A stretch of DNA of 44,200 nucleotides from Acidovorax sp. CCYZU-2555 (GCF_018413525.1 NZ_JAHCDD010000049.1:1-44200), one strand, 5' to 3'. Counted from the first letter of the stretch, positions 18,329 to 27,138 are shown. Notes: generated by a model not told the origin, from the sequence alone. Program-made: numbers and translations.

Positions 18329-18631
18329 TCAGGCCGCGCGCACCACCGATGGCGGCGACACAGCGGCCGGCACCGCGGCCGGAGGCTCCATGCGCGTCGG
18401 CGTCAGGCCCTTGGCCGCGCTATGCCGGCGCAGTGCCTGTTCTTCCCACTCATGGATTTCCTGCTCCAGGCGCTGGGCACGCGTCGCATACATCTCCGCG
18501 GACGACTGGTAGTACTCGGCGGCAATCGAATGCTCGAGCACGGCCATGCGCGCTTCCTGGAGATAGACCCGCGTGCGGCGGATGTAGCGTGGTTCGGACA
18601 GGCTTCCACCAAAGATTCTGCTGAACAACAT
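18329..18631 (-). CDS. Small uncharacterised protein (100 residues)
   Basis: I do not recognise this family. The ATG at 18631 has an excellent ribosome site (GGAGGGG seven bases before), which decides the start over a longer open frame to 18739. The protein starts MLFSRIFGGSLSEP, then forms one long charged helix (residues about 15-75) with heptad-like spacing and many Glu, Arg and Ala, probably a coiled coil, and ends with a Pro/Ala/Val tail. No signal peptide or membrane segment is visible. It is a single gene, convergent with the Bug gene and divergent from aat. Confidence 0.65.
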   Translation of the reverse strand: MLFSRIFGGSLSEPRYIRRTRVYLQEARMAVLEHSIAAEYYQSSAEMYATRAQRLEQEIHEWEEQALRRHSAAKGLTPTRMEPPAAVPAAVSPPSVVRAA

Positions 18632-18739
18632 ATCTGCCCCTCCTTCACGGCTTCTGCGCAACACAGGCGTTTGCAACGCTTGCCGATAGACGTAAATTAA
18701 GGGCTCGCCAGCGCAACCACTGTCAACACAAGACACCAT

Positions 18740-18773
18740 CGCCTGTAGGATGCGCTCCTACCCCATACAGGCG
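18740..18773. repeat. Nested hairpin upstream of aat
   Basis: An outer stem CGCCTGT/ACAGGCG encloses an inner stem GTAGGA/TCCTAC. It lies between the divergent small-protein gene and aat, about 55 bases before the aat start. It may be a REP-like remnant or a regulatory structure. Confidence 0.4.
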
Positions 18774-18826
18774 ACCCGGCCGCCCCAGGCCTGCGACAAT
18801 GCCACCGTCCCTCCTGGAACGATCCG

Positions 18827-19567
18827 ATGTCCAAATCCCTCGCCTGGCTTGCGCCGCACGACCCCTTTCCCGGCGTTGAACAGACCTGGGGCGAAAGCGA
18901 TCCCATTCCCGGCCTGCTGGCCGCGGGCGGCCAGCTCGATGCCCAGCATCTGCGCAGCGCCTACAGCCAGGGAATCTTCCCGTGGTTCAGCGCGGGCCAG
19001 CCGATTCTCTGGTGGTCGCCCGACCCGCGCATGGTGTTGCAGACCGAGGCTTTCCGGCTGCACCGCTCCTTGCGCAAGACGCTGCAGCGCTTTCGCGCCA
19101 CGCCCGGCTGCGAAATCCGCATCGACAGCGCGTTCGAAACCGTGATCCGTCACTGCGCCCAAACGCCGCGCGACGGCCAGGACGGCACCTGGATCGTGGA
19201 GAGCATCGTCCAGGCCTATTGCGAACTGCACCGCCAGGGCGATGCGCACAGCATCGAGACCTGGGTCGACGGCAAGCTCGTCGGCGGACTGTATTGCGTG
19301 GCGCTGGGGCATGCGGTGTTCGGCGAGTCGATGTTCGCGCATGCGACCGACGCCTCTAAGATCGCGCTGGCCGCACTGGTCGCGCTGTGCCGGCGGCATG
19401 GCGCCCCGCAGATCGACTGCCAGCAGGCCACGCCCCACCTGGCCTCGCTGGGCGCGCAGACCATGGCGCGCCACGACTTTCTGGCAGAAGTGGCGCGCCA
19501 GCGCCGCAAGCCGCGCATGGATTGGCGCTTCGACGCCGTATACTGGGACTGGCTGAGCCCCGCATGA
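18827..19567 (+). CDS. aat: Leucyl/phenylalanyl-tRNA-protein transferase
   Basis: Moves Leu or Phe from tRNA to N-terminal Lys or Arg of proteins, marking them for ClpS/ClpAP degradation (bacterial N-degron pathway). The 246-residue protein has the family core: [20 protein letters not shown], then [20 protein letters not shown], then PDPRMVL, and [19 protein letters not shown]; the C-terminal segment [15 protein letters not shown] is also typical. The ATG at 18827 matches the usual N-terminus. The stop overlaps the bpt start by four bases (ATGA), so the two transferases are translationally coupled. Confidence 0.97.
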   Translation: MSKSLAWLAPHDPFPGVEQTWGESDPIPGLLAAGGQLDAQHLRSAYSQGIFPWFSAGQPILWWSPDPRMVLQTEAFRLHRSLRKTLQRFRATPGCEIRIDSAFETVIRHCAQTPRDGQDGTWIVESIVQAYCELHRQGDAHSIETWVDGKLVGGLYCVALGHAVFGESMFAHATDASKIALAALVALCRRHGAPQIDCQQATPHLASLGAQTMARHDFLAEVARQRRKPRMDWRFDAVYWDWLSPA

Positions 19568-20337
19568 CGCAACTCAACGACCTCCCTCTTCAGGCACTGC
19601 AGTTCTATGCAACTGCGGCTTATCCCTGCAGCTACGTTGCCGGGAGAATGGCGCGCTCGCAGGTGGCCACGCCCAGCCACCTGATCCAGAACGCGACCTA
19701 CTCCGAGCTGGTCACCATGGGCTTCCGGCGCAGCGGCATGTTCACTTATCGCCCCTACTGCGACGGCTGCCGCGCCTGCGTTCCGCTGCGCGTGCTGACC
19801 AGCGCCTTCCGCCCCGACCGCAGCCAGCGCCGCGCCATGGCCCAGCACCAGGACCTGCAGGTCTCGATCTGCCGGCTGAGCTTCAGCGACGAACACTACC
19901 AGCTCTATCTGCGCTACCAGCGCCAACGCCACAGCGGCGGCGGCATGGACGAAGACCGCATCGACCAGTACACCCAGTTCCTGCTGCAAAGCCGCGTCAA
20001 TTCACGGCTGGTCGAATTTCGCGCGCCCGCGACCGATGACGCGCCGGGCGCGCTGAAGATGGTCTCCATCCTCGACGTGCTCGAAGACGGGCTGTCGGCG
20101 GTCTACACCTTCTACGAACCCGAGCCGCATGTGAGCTACGGCACGTTCAATGTGCTGTGGCAGATCGACCAGGCGCGCACCATGGGCCTGCCTTACGTCT
20201 ACCTCGGCTACTGGATAGAAGGCAGCACGAAAATGGATTACAAATCACGTTTTCTGCCGCATGAAGTGCGCAACAACGAGGTCTGGGAACGCATAGACCG
20301 GCTGCCGCGCTCGGCCCGCCACGACCCGGTTTTGTAG
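19564..20337 (+). CDS. bpt: Aspartate/glutamate leucyltransferase (Bpt, ATE-like)
   Basis: A homologue of eukaryotic arginyl-tRNA-protein transferase; the bacterial Bpt form adds Leu to N-terminal Asp and Glu. The N-terminal ATE domain carries the Cys cluster (YPCSYV near residue 20, then [16 protein letters not shown] near 62-77). The C-terminal ATE domain includes [19 protein letters not shown] and [20 protein letters not shown]. Length is 257 residues, normal for Bpt. It overlaps aat by four bases and completes the tertiary-to-primary N-degron route. An IclR gene follows after about 70 bases. Confidence 0.95.
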   Translation: MTQLNDLPLQALQFYATAAYPCSYVAGRMARSQVATPSHLIQNATYSELVTMGFRRSGMFTYRPYCDGCRACVPLRVLTSAFRPDRSQRRAMAQHQDLQVSICRLSFSDEHYQLYLRYQRQRHSGGGMDEDRIDQYTQFLLQSRVNSRLVEFRAPATDDAPGALKMVSILDVLEDGLSAVYTFYEPEPHVSYGTFNVLWQIDQARTMGLPYVYLGYWIEGSTKMDYKSRFLPHEVRNNEVWERIDRLPRSARHDPVL

Positions 20338-20410
20338 GCACGCGGCGCGGCTCGCGCAACAGTCTGCAGGCAGGCGCTAGAATCGCGCATTGCCGTCCCG
20401 CTTCCGCATT

Positions 20411-21229
20411 ATGAAAATAACCGATCCCGGCACTCCCATCGCACCCAGCGTCCAAGTTCTCGAACGCATGTTCACCCTCATCGACGTGCTGGCCTCGCGC
20501 GAGGAAGCGGTGTCGCTCAAGGAAATCAGCGAAAAGACCGGCCTGCATCCTTCCACCGCGCACCGCATTCTCAACGACCTGACCATAGGCCGCTACGTAG
20601 ACCGCCCCGAGTCGGGCAGCTACCGCCTGGGCATGCGCCTGCTCGAACTCGGCAACCTGGTCAAGGCGCGCCTGAACGTGCGCGAAGCAGCGATGGCGCC
20701 CATGCGCCTGCTGCACAAGCAGATCCAGCAGCCGGTCAACCTGAGCGTGCGCCAGGGCGATGAAATCGTCTATGTGGAGCGCACCTACAGCGAGCGCTCG
20801 GGCATGCAGGTGGTGCGCGCCATCGGCGGCCATGCGCCGCTGCACCTGACCTCCACGGGCAAGCTGTTCCTCGCGGCCGACGACCCGCAGCGCGTGCGCG
20901 CCTACGCCACGCGCACCGGCCTCGCGGGCAATACGCACAACTCCATCACCCAGCTGGGCGTGCTCGAGCACGAACTCGCCAAGACACGCCAATACGGCAT
21001 TGCGCGCGACAACGAAGAGCTCGAATTGGGCGTGCGCTGCATTGCAGCGGGCATTTATGACGACCAGGGCAAGCTGGTCGCGGGACTGTCGATTTCGGCC
21101 CCGGCCGATCGCATCGACGACGGCTGGCTGCCCCGGCTGCAGTCAACGGCCGCGGAGATTTCCATGTCGCTGGGCTTTGCGGGCTGGCGCACTGTCGACG
21201 GCATGCCGGCCAGCAGCACGGCAGGATAA
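20411..21229 (+). CDS. IclR-family transcriptional regulator
   Basis: A winged helix-turn-helix DNA-binding domain (residues about 10-72, with SLKEISEKTGLHPSTAHRIL) is followed by an IclR effector-binding GAF-like domain (about 85-255, with GGHAPLHLTSTGKLFLAAD and NEELELGVRCIAAGIYDDQG). IclR regulators usually respond to small aromatic or organic acids. The ATG at 20411 is preferred over a TTG seven codons upstream. No catabolic operon adjoins it: the N-degron genes lie before and a convergent peptidoglycan hydrolase after, so its targets are unknown. The effector domain resembles regulators with broad ligand range; the ligand cannot be deduced. Confidence 0.92.
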   Translation: MKITDPGTPIAPSVQVLERMFTLIDVLASREEAVSLKEISEKTGLHPSTAHRILNDLTIGRYVDRPESGSYRLGMRLLELGNLVKARLNVREAAMAPMRLLHKQIQQPVNLSVRQGDEIVYVERTYSERSGMQVVRAIGGHAPLHLTSTGKLFLAADDPQRVRAYATRTGLAGNTHNSITQLGVLEHELAKTRQYGIARDNEELELGVRCIAAGIYDDQGKLVAGLSISAPADRIDDGWLPRLQSTAAEISMSLGFAGWRTVDGMPASSTAG

Positions 21230-21263
21230 AAAAAACCTCCTGGCGGTTTGCACCGCTGGGAGG
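21228..21263 (-). terminator. Terminator of pbpG (distal hairpin)
   Basis: An 11-pair stem (CCTCCTGGCGG side 21236-21246 with 21253-21263, loop TGCAAA on the minus strand) is followed on the minus strand by eight T. A first hairpin (21272-21297, TTGCGGTCCC with GGGACCCGCAA) lies between it and the pbpG stop, so two stems occur in tandem. Confidence 0.8.
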
Positions 21264-21318
21264 CTCATGTTTTGCGGTCCCTGCGCCGGGACCCGCAAAT
21301 GTCAAAGGCTTGCGGCCT

Positions 21319-22419
21319 TCAACCCTTGATCTTATGGCTGGCCAGAACGGCGGCCGCGCCCGATTGGTTTTCCACCCAGTGGCGCACGCGCTCGGCGTCG
21401 GCCAGGCGGCTGAACTTGCCCGCGGAGTCGAGGAACACCATGATCAGCTTGCGGCCCGCGACTTCGGCCTGCATCACCAGGCATTGACCCGCTTCGGAGA
21501 TATAGCCGGTCTTTTGCAGACCGATTTCCCATGCGGGACTCTTCACCAGACGGTTGGTGTTGTTGTACTGCAGCGTGCGCGGGCCCTGGGCCACTTCGTA
21601 GCCGGGAGACGTGCTGAGTTCGCGCACCAGCGGGTCGCCATGCGCCACGTTGACCAGCACCGCGAGGTCACGCGCGCTCGACTGGTTGCGGCTCGACAGG
21701 CCCGTGGGCTCGACATACTTGGTGTCGGCCATGCCCAGCAGCTTGGCCTTGACATTCATTTGCGTCACGAAAGCCGCGAGGCCGCCGGGATAGGTACGGC
21801 CCAGTGCATGGGCCGCACGGTTTTCGCTCGACATCAGTGCCAGGTGCAGCATCTGGCCGCGCGTGAGCGTTGCGCCCACACGCAGGCGCGAGCTGCTGCC
21901 CTTTTCGGTGTCCACGTCGTCCTGGGTGATCGTCAGCACTTCATCCATGGGCAGGCGCGCCTGCGAGATGATCAGCCCGGTCATGAGCTTGGTCAGCGAC
22001 GCAATGGGCAGCACCGCATGGTCGTTCTTGCTCAGCAGGACTTCGTGCGTTTCCTGGTCGACGACCAGGGCCACGCTCGACTTCAGATCGAGCGGATCGG
22101 TGACGTCATGCAGACCCGCGAGCTGACCGAACGATTGGCGTGCCGGCGCGTACGCGACGGCGCGCACCGGAGCGCGCGCGCTGGCTGCGACAGCCCGGCC
22201 CGCCTTGCCAGCGGCTTGCTTGCGCGCAGCGGGCTTGGCCTTGGCCGTGTTGACGGCCTTGCTGGCACGCGCGGGCTTGCTGGCGCTGCTGGCGGCCTGC
22301 TTCTTCGCCACTTTCTTCTCCGCCGCGGACGCCCCGGAAAAGGCCAGCGCTCCGCTCAATGCAAAGGCGGCCGAGACCTGAAAGAGACGGGCGATCACGG
22401 TGCGGTGACGGTGGTGCAT
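21319..22419 (-). CDS. pbpG: D-alanyl-D-alanine endopeptidase (PBP7/8, PbpG-like)
   Basis: A periplasmic serine peptidase of the S11 (low-molecular-mass PBP) family that cleaves peptidoglycan cross-links. From the ATG at 22419 (366 residues): a signal peptide (about 1-33, ending in SGASA), an Ala/Lys-rich linker (about 34-95) likely to contact the wall, then the catalytic domain with S141-x-x-K144 (ASLTKLM), S198-E-N200 (MSSEN) and K303-T-G (LQKTGYIS). The domain is shorter than that of PBP5-type carboxypeptidases and lacks their C-terminal anchor, fitting the PbpG subgroup. The upstream frame adds 15 residues without support. The leuA terminator lies between leuA and this gene, so it should have its own promoter. 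Confidence 0.94.
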   Translation of the reverse strand: MHHRHRTVIARLFQVSAAFALSGALAFSGASAAEKKVAKKQAASSASKPARASKAVNTAKAKPAARKQAAGKAGRAVAASARAPVRAVAYAPARQSFGQLAGLHDVTDPLDLKSSVALVVDQETHEVLLSKNDHAVLPIASLTKLMTGLIISQARLPMDEVLTITQDDVDTEKGSSSRLRVGATLTRGQMLHLALMSSENRAAHALGRTYPGGLAAFVTQMNVKAKLLGMADTKYVEPTGLSSRNQSSARDLAVLVNVAHGDPLVRELSTSPGYEVAQGPRTLQYNNTNRLVKSPAWEIGLQKTGYISEAGQCLVMQAEVAGRKLIMVFLDSAGKFSRLADAERVRHWVENQSGAAAVLASHKIKG

Positions 22420-22465
22420 CCAAATGCTCCAAGCAGCAAAAATAGGAAAATCGGGGAGGCTCAAT

Positions 22466-22504
22466 CAAAAAAGTCGCACAAAACAACAAGTTGCACGACT
22501 TTTA
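22466..22504 (-). terminator. Terminator of the leuA operon
   Basis: On the minus strand a 13-pair stem (AAAAGTCGTGCAA with TTGTGCGACTTTT, two G-U pairs) is followed by T-rich sequence. It lies 33 bases beyond the leuA stop and before the pbpG start. Confidence 0.85.
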
Positions 22505-22536
22505 TGAGAATGTGAGCGAGATTATAGAGCCGACCG

Positions 22537-24075
22537 TCAACCTTGCGCCACCACCATTTCGCTGCTGCTGTGCAATTTATTCAAAGCACTGAGGTAGGCC
22601 TTGGCCGATGCCACCACGATATCGGGGTCAGCGCCCACTCCATTGACCACGCGGCCGCTGCGTTGCAGACGCACCGTGACCTCGCCCTGGCTCTCGGTCG
22701 AGTCGCTGATCGCGTTGACCGAATACAACACCATGTCGGCGCCGCTTTGCACCCGCGACTCGATCGCCTTGAAGGACGCATCGACCGGGCCGTTGCCATC
22801 CGACTCGGCCTTGATTTCCACGCCGTCGCGGCTGAAGACCACGCGCGCATGCGGGCGTTCGCCGGTCTCGCTGTGCTGGGCCAGCGAGACGAACACGAAC
22901 GGGTCGTGGTGGCCCTGTGCGCCCTGCTCGCTGACCAGGGCCAGAATGTCTTCGTCGAAGATCTCGCTCTTGCGGTCGGCAAGCTCCTTGAAGCGCGTGA
23001 AGGCTTCGTTGACCGCGGCTTCGCTGTCGAGGTCAACACCGAGATCCTGCAGCCGCTGGCGGAATGCATTGCGGCCGCTGAGCTTGCCCAGCACGATCTT
23101 GTTGGCCGACCAGCCCACGTCTTCGGCGCGCATGATCTCGTAGGTGTCGCGCGCCTTGAGCACGCCGTCCTGGTGTATGCCCGACGCATGGGCGAACGCA
23201 TTCGCGCCGACCACGGCCTTGTTGGGCTGCACCACGAAGCCCGTGGTCTGGCTCACCATGCGGCTGGCCGCGAGAATATGTTCGGTGGCGATGTTCACGT
23301 CGAGGCCGAAGTAGTCGCGCCGCGTCTTGACGGCCATGACCACTTCCTCCAGCGAGCAGTTGCCCGCGCGCTCGCCCAGGCCGTTGATCGTGCATTCGAC
23401 CTGGCGCGCGCCGCCTATCTTCACGCCGGCCAGCGAGTTGGCCACGGCCATGCCCAGATCGTTGTGGCAATGCACCGACCAGATCGCCTGGTCGCTGTTG
23501 GGCACGCGCTCGCGCAGGTTGCGGATGAACTCGCCATAGAGCTCGGGAATCGCATAGCCCACGGTATCGGGCACGTTGATCGTGGTCGCGCCTTCGGCAA
23601 TCACCGCCTCGAGCACGCGGCACAGGAAATCGGGATCGCTGCGGTAGCCGTCTTCGGGGCTGAACTCGATGTCATCGACCAGATTGCGCGCGAAGCGCAC
23701 CGACTGGCGTGCCTGCTCGAGCACCTGCTCGGGCGTCATGCGCAGCTTCTTCTCCATGTGCAGCGCGCTGGTCGCGATGAAGGTGTGTATGCGCCCGCGC
23801 TGCGCATCCTTGAGCGCTTCGGCCGAACGCGTGATGTCGCGGTCGTTGGCGCGCGCCAGCGAACAGATGGTCGAGTCCTTGATGGCGCGCGCAATGGCCT
23901 GCACCGCCTCGAAATCGCCTTGCGAGCTGGCAGCGAAGCCGGCCTCGATCACGTCCACCTTGAGGCGCTCGAGCTGGCGCGCGATGCGCAGCTTCTCGTC
24001 GCGCGTCATCGATGCGCCCGGCGACTGCTCGCCGTCGCGCAAGGTGGTGTCGAAAATGATGAGTTGATCTGTCAT
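22537..24075 (-). CDS. leuA: 2-isopropylmalate synthase, LeuA type 1
   Basis: Condenses acetyl-CoA with 2-ketoisovalerate, the first committed step of leucine synthesis. The 512-residue protein is the bacterial type 1 form. The DRE-TIM metallolyase domain begins with [18 protein letters not shown] (R13, D14) and carries the metal ligands H202 and H204 ([10 protein letters not shown]). The C-terminal regulatory LeuA_dimer domain (about 390-505) is where leucine normally feeds back. The ATG at 24075 has GGAG eight bases before it; an upstream ATG would add eight residues. It lies 83 bases after a second LeuA of a different subfamily, on the same strand and probably in the same transcript. A citramalate synthase role cannot be excluded by eye but the sequence fits LeuA better. 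Confidence 0.93.
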   Translation of the reverse strand: MTDQLIIFDTTLRDGEQSPGASMTRDEKLRIARQLERLKVDVIEAGFAASSQGDFEAVQAIARAIKDSTICSLARANDRDITRSAEALKDAQRGRIHTFIATSALHMEKKLRMTPEQVLEQARQSVRFARNLVDDIEFSPEDGYRSDPDFLCRVLEAVIAEGATTINVPDTVGYAIPELYGEFIRNLRERVPNSDQAIWSVHCHNDLGMAVANSLAGVKIGGARQVECTINGLGERAGNCSLEEVVMAVKTRRDYFGLDVNIATEHILAASRMVSQTTGFVVQPNKAVVGANAFAHASGIHQDGVLKARDTYEIMRAEDVGWSANKIVLGKLSGRNAFRQRLQDLGVDLDSEAAVNEAFTRFKELADRKSEIFDEDILALVSEQGAQGHHDPFVFVSLAQHSETGERPHARVVFSRDGVEIKAESDGNGPVDASFKAIESRVQSGADMVLYSVNAISDSTESQGEVTVRLQRSGRVVNGVGADPDIVVASAKAYLSALNKLHSSSEMVVAQG

Positions 24076-24158
24076 ATCCGCCGCTCCAAAAAGAGACATC
24101 CGCCGACTTTACTCTCACAACTTCCGACACCGGCCCGGGCTTACCAGGCCTTGCCGAT

Positions 24159-25829
24159 TCAGACCGCGGCGACGACCGCAGCGACCGGAGCGCGCTCCAG
24201 GCCCGAGACGATGGCGCTGATCGACGCCGACACGATGTTCGCGTCCATGCCCACGCCGTACACCACATGGGCGTCATCGACGCGCAGTTCGACATAGGCC
24301 GCGGCCTGGGCGTTGGCACCGGCGCTCACTGCATGTTCCGCATAGTCGAGCACGCGGATGCTGCGGCCCGTGGCTTCGCTGAGCGCGCCGACGAACGCGT
24401 CGATGGGGCCCGTGCCTTCGCCGCTCAAGCTGCGCACTTCGCCGTTGATCAGGAACTCGCCGCTGATGGCGACCGTGCCGCTCTCACCGCTCAGGCGGTA
24501 CTGCGGACGGCGCGTGGCGTCGAGGCGGTACTCGGTCTGGAACAGGCTCCACAGATTCTGCGCCGTCAATTCCTTGCCGCTGGCGTCCATCTCGCGCTGC
24601 ACGGCCTGGCTGAACTCGATCTGCAGGCGACGCGGCAATTGCAGGCCGTACTCGCTTTCGAGCAGATAGGCGATGCCGCCCTTGCCCGACTGGCTGTTGA
24701 CGCGGATCACGGCTTCGTAGCTGCGGCCCAGGTCCTTGGGATCGATCGGGAGGTAAGGCATGTCCCAGACATCGCCTTCCTGGCGCGCGGCGAAAGCCTT
24801 CTTGATCGCGTCCTGGTGCGAGCCCGAGAACGAGGTGTAGACCAGGTCGCCGACATAGGGGTGGCGCGGGTGCACGGGCAACTGGTTGCAATGCTCGACC
24901 GTGGCGCGGATGTTGTCGATCTGCGAGAAGTCGAGGCCGGGATGCACGCCCTGGATGTACATGTTGAGCGCGACGTTGACGATGTCGAGGTTGCCGGTGC
25001 GCTCGCCGTTGCCGAACAAGCAGCCTTCGAGGCGGTCGGCGCCGGCCATCAGCGAGAGTTCGGCCGCGGCCGTGCCCGTGCCGCGGTCATTGTGCGGGTG
25101 CACCGACAACACGATGGAGTCGCGGCGCTCGAGGTGGCGGTGGGTCCACTCGACCATGTCGGCGAACAGGTTGGGCGTCGAATGCTCGACCGTGGTCGGC
25201 AAGTTGATGATGCACTTCTTCTCGGGCGTGGGCTGCCACACGGCGGTGACGGCGTCGATCACGCGCTTGGAGAACGCCAGCTCGGTGTCCGAATACATTT
25301 CGGGCGAGTACTGGAAAGTCCAGTCCGTCTGCGGGTAGTCGGCCGCGATGTCCTTGAACAGCTGGGCATTGCTGCGCGCGAGTTCGACGATCTCGTCCTC
25401 GTTCATGTTCAGCACCACGCGGCGCATCACGGGCGCGGTCGCGTTGTAGAGGTGAACGATGGCGCGCGGCACGCCGGCCAGGGCTTCGAAGGTGCGGCGA
25501 ATCAAGGGCTCGCGCGCCTGGGTCAGCACCTGCACGGTGACATCTTCGGGAATGCGGTCTTCCTCGATCAGCTTGCGCATGAACTCGAACTCGACCTGGG
25601 AAGCGGAGGGAAAACCGACTTCGATTTCCTTGAAGCCGATGTCGACCAGGGTTTCGAACATGCGCATCTTGCGCGGAATGTCCATGGGCTCGATCAGGGC
25701 CTGGTTGCCGTCCCGCAGGTCCACGCTGCACCACACCGGAGGCTGGCTGATCACCGCGTCTGGCCAGGTGCGGTCAACGAGGCGGACGGGGGGAAATGCA
25801 GGGTATTTGCTGGCGGGGTTCTGCAACAT
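24159..25829 (-). CDS. leuA: 2-isopropylmalate synthase, LeuA type 2
   Basis: A second LeuA, of the fungal/actinobacterial-like type 2 subfamily. The 556-residue protein opens with [20 protein letters not shown] and RTWPDAVI, typical of type 2 enzymes. The catalytic R39-D40 lies in [13 protein letters not shown] and the metal ligands H244 and H246 in [11 protein letters not shown]. The family segment [20 protein letters not shown] is present, and a C-terminal LeuA_dimer domain follows (about 425-550). Start ATG 25829 is preferred to an upstream in-frame start that would read into the attenuator. It is the first structural gene behind the leucine leader at 25939-25989, and the type 1 leuA follows it. 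Confidence 0.95.
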   Translation of the reverse strand: MLQNPASKYPAFPPVRLVDRTWPDAVISQPPVWCSVDLRDGNQALIEPMDIPRKMRMFETLVDIGFKEIEVGFPSASQVEFEFMRKLIEEDRIPEDVTVQVLTQAREPLIRRTFEALAGVPRAIVHLYNATAPVMRRVVLNMNEDEIVELARSNAQLFKDIAADYPQTDWTFQYSPEMYSDTELAFSKRVIDAVTAVWQPTPEKKCIINLPTTVEHSTPNLFADMVEWTHRHLERRDSIVLSVHPHNDRGTGTAAAELSLMAGADRLEGCLFGNGERTGNLDIVNVALNMYIQGVHPGLDFSQIDNIRATVEHCNQLPVHPRHPYVGDLVYTSFSGSHQDAIKKAFAARQEGDVWDMPYLPIDPKDLGRSYEAVIRVNSQSGKGGIAYLLESEYGLQLPRRLQIEFSQAVQREMDASGKELTAQNLWSLFQTEYRLDATRRPQYRLSGESGTVAISGEFLINGEVRSLSGEGTGPIDAFVGALSEATGRSIRVLDYAEHAVSAGANAQAAAYVELRVDDAHVVYGVGMDANIVSASISAIVSGLERAPVAAVVAAV

Positions 25830-25875
25830 CTTGGCTCTTTCGAAAAATTGAAAAGGGGGTGTGCACCAGCGTTCC

Positions 25876-25913
25876 ACAAAACAAAACGGCCCGTCGCTGA
25901 TGCTACGGGCCGT
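25876..25913 (-). terminator. Attenuator terminator in the leuA leader
   Basis: On the minus strand a perfect nine-pair stem (ACGGCCCGT with ACGGGCCGT, ten-base loop) is followed by TTTTGTTTTG. It lies between the leader peptide stop and the leuA start, so it controls read-through. Its 5' arm contains GCCCGT (25910-25905), complementary to ACGGGC (25952-25947) inside the leader ORF. Confidence 0.88.
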
Positions 25914-25938
25914 AAGTAGGGGGAATGCGCGCGCGCTA

Positions 25939-25989
25939 CTAGGTCTGCCCGTGGGACATGGTTAGTAGAGCTAGCGACAGGTTTTGCAT
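25939..25989 (-). CDS. leuL: leu operon leader peptide
   Basis: A 16-codon ORF encoding [16 protein letters not shown] and ending in TAG. Leucine codons stand at positions 4, 6, 8 and 9; three are CTA, the rare leucine codon in this high-GC genome. The position, just ahead of an intrinsic terminator and leuA, is that of a classic attenuation leader. The CTACTA codons (25968-25963) can also pair with TAGTAG over and after the stop (25941-25936). A ribosome stalled at codons 8-9 would leave ACGGGC (25952-25947) free to pair with the terminator's 5' arm and prevent termination. The ribosome site is poor; a TGC-TAAAGT extended -10 (26005-25997) places transcription start almost at the ATG, so leaderless translation is possible. 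Confidence 0.85.
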   Translation of the reverse strand: MQNLSLALLTMSHGQT

Positions 25990-25996
25990 GAGGATC

Positions 25997-26005
25997 ACTT
26001 TAGCA
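25997..26005 (-). promoter_or_regulatory. Possible extended -10 promoter of the leu leader
   Basis: TGCTAAAGT on the minus strand: a TGn extension plus TAAAGT. There is no recognisable -35. Predicted transcription start falls at about 25989-25991, at the leader ATG. Confidence 0.35.
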
Positions 26006-26055
26006 CAAGTTCCGCGCAGGTGGTTACCGGTTTCTTGTCGCCGGGCCGCCACAAG

Positions 26056-26087
26056 ACAAAAAGCGCTTCGGGGGGCGTTGCCCCCCG
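26056..26087 (-). terminator. Terminator of pssA
   Basis: On the minus strand a stem of CGGGGGGC with GCCCCCCG, with a three-base loop, is followed by GAAGCG and a CTTTTTG run. It lies 32 bases past the pssA stop and isolates the leu leader as a new transcription unit. Confidence 0.8.
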
Positions 26088-26118
26088 CGCGACCACACGC
26101 AGTGAGGGAGCGTGGGGG

Positions 26119-26952
26119 TCACTTATGCAGACCGCGTTCTTCGGGCTCGTCTTTCGACGTGCTGATCACGCTGACCTGCTGGCCCTTGGCCTTGCGCCAG
26201 GCGTAGACCGCATAGCCGCTGAAGCCGTAGAGCACGAACACGCCGAACAGCACCGTGGGCGCGTGGATGTTGATCACCGCGATCGCCAGCACGATCAGCA
26301 CGATGGCCGCGAACGGCACGCTGCGCTTCATGTGGATGTCCTTGAAGCTGTAGAAAGGCACGTTGGTGACCATGGTCAGGCCCGCGTACAGCGTCAGCGC
26401 GAACATGGTCCACGTCAGTTGCGTCCAGGTCAGCAGGCCGTCGGCGCCGCGCAGCAGTCCCGAGTCGCTGAGCAGCCAGATGAAGCCCGTGACCAGCGCG
26501 GCGGCCGCAGGCGAAGGCAGACCTTGGAAGTAGCGCTTGTCGACCACGGCCGTGTTGACGTTGAAACGTGCCAGGCGCAGCGCCGCGCAGGAGCAGTACA
26601 CAAACGCCGCGATCCAGCCCCAGCGGCCCAGGCCCTTGAGCGCCCACTCGTAGGCGATCAGCGCCGGCGCGACGCCGAACGACACCATGTCGGACAGCGA
26701 ATCCATCTGCTCGCCAAACGCGCTCTGCGTATTGGTCATGCGCGCCACGCGGCCGTCGAGGCTGTCGAGCACCATCGCGCAGAACACGCCGATGGCCGCC
26801 AGCTCGAAGCGGCCGTTCATCGCCATCACGATGGCATAGAAGCCGCCGAACAGCGCGGCCAGCGTGAACAGGTTGGGAAGGATATAGATGCCCTTGCGGC
26901 GCTTGCGCACCACCACACCCGGGGTTTCCGTCAAATCGTTGCCGTCATGCAT
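26119..26952 (-). CDS. pssA: CDP-diacylglycerol-serine O-phosphatidyltransferase
   Basis: Makes phosphatidylserine, precursor of phosphatidylethanolamine, in the inner membrane. The CDP-alcohol phosphatidyltransferase signature is complete: D66-G67, A70-R71, G80, D84 and D88 (SLDGRVARMTNTQSAFGEQM, then DSLSDM). About seven hydrophobic segments follow the basic N-terminus (VVVRKRRKGIYILPNLFTL). The start at ATG 26952 is decided by a GGAGG eight bases upstream, giving 277 residues; the frame stays open for 90 more codons and includes an ATG at 27032, but without family sequence. It lies between ilvC and leuA as in other Burkholderiales. A separate promoter upstream is likely because ilvC has its own terminator. 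Confidence 0.95.
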   Translation of the reverse strand: MHDGNDLTETPGVVVRKRRKGIYILPNLFTLAALFGGFYAIVMAMNGRFELAAIGVFCAMVLDSLDGRVARMTNTQSAFGEQMDSLSDMVSFGVAPALIAYEWALKGLGRWGWIAAFVYCSCAALRLARFNVNTAVVDKRYFQGLPSPAAAALVTGFIWLLSDSGLLRGADGLLTWTQLTWTMFALTLYAGLTMVTNVPFYSFKDIHMKRSVPFAAIVLIVLAIAVINIHAPTVLFGVFVLYGFSGYAVYAWRKAKGQQVSVISTSKDEPEERGLHK

Positions 26953-27103
26953 GTAATAAACCTCCACCACTGCGCCCGTTCGTACGGACCGCTGAAATCG
27001 CCATATGAGAAGGAGCGCCTTGACGCGCTCCATGTGTGTTGCAGTGTACCCGCGTGGACTGCACCGACATTCATAAATATGGGGCCCCGCATGCGCCGCC
27101 GGT

Positions 27104-27138
27104 GTAGGAGCCGGCCCCAGCTTCGCCGGGCCAGCAAC
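27104..27138. repeat. REP-like element (GTAGGAGC type)
   Basis: GTAGGAGCCGGCCCC begins a small hairpin (GGCCC 27113-27117 with GGGCC 27128-27132). It resembles REP sequences of Pseudomonas and Xanthomonas, which begin GTAGGAGC. It is one of two repeat-like structures in the 496 bases between pssA (26952) and the ilvC terminator (27449). That stretch otherwise holds a hairpin at 27012-27031 (GGAGCGC/GCGCTCC) and no supportable gene. Confidence 0.4.

Noticed and set aside
22543..25919. Long plus-strand frames opposite the two leuA genes
   Set aside because: Antisense shadows with no motif; both leuA genes are intact.
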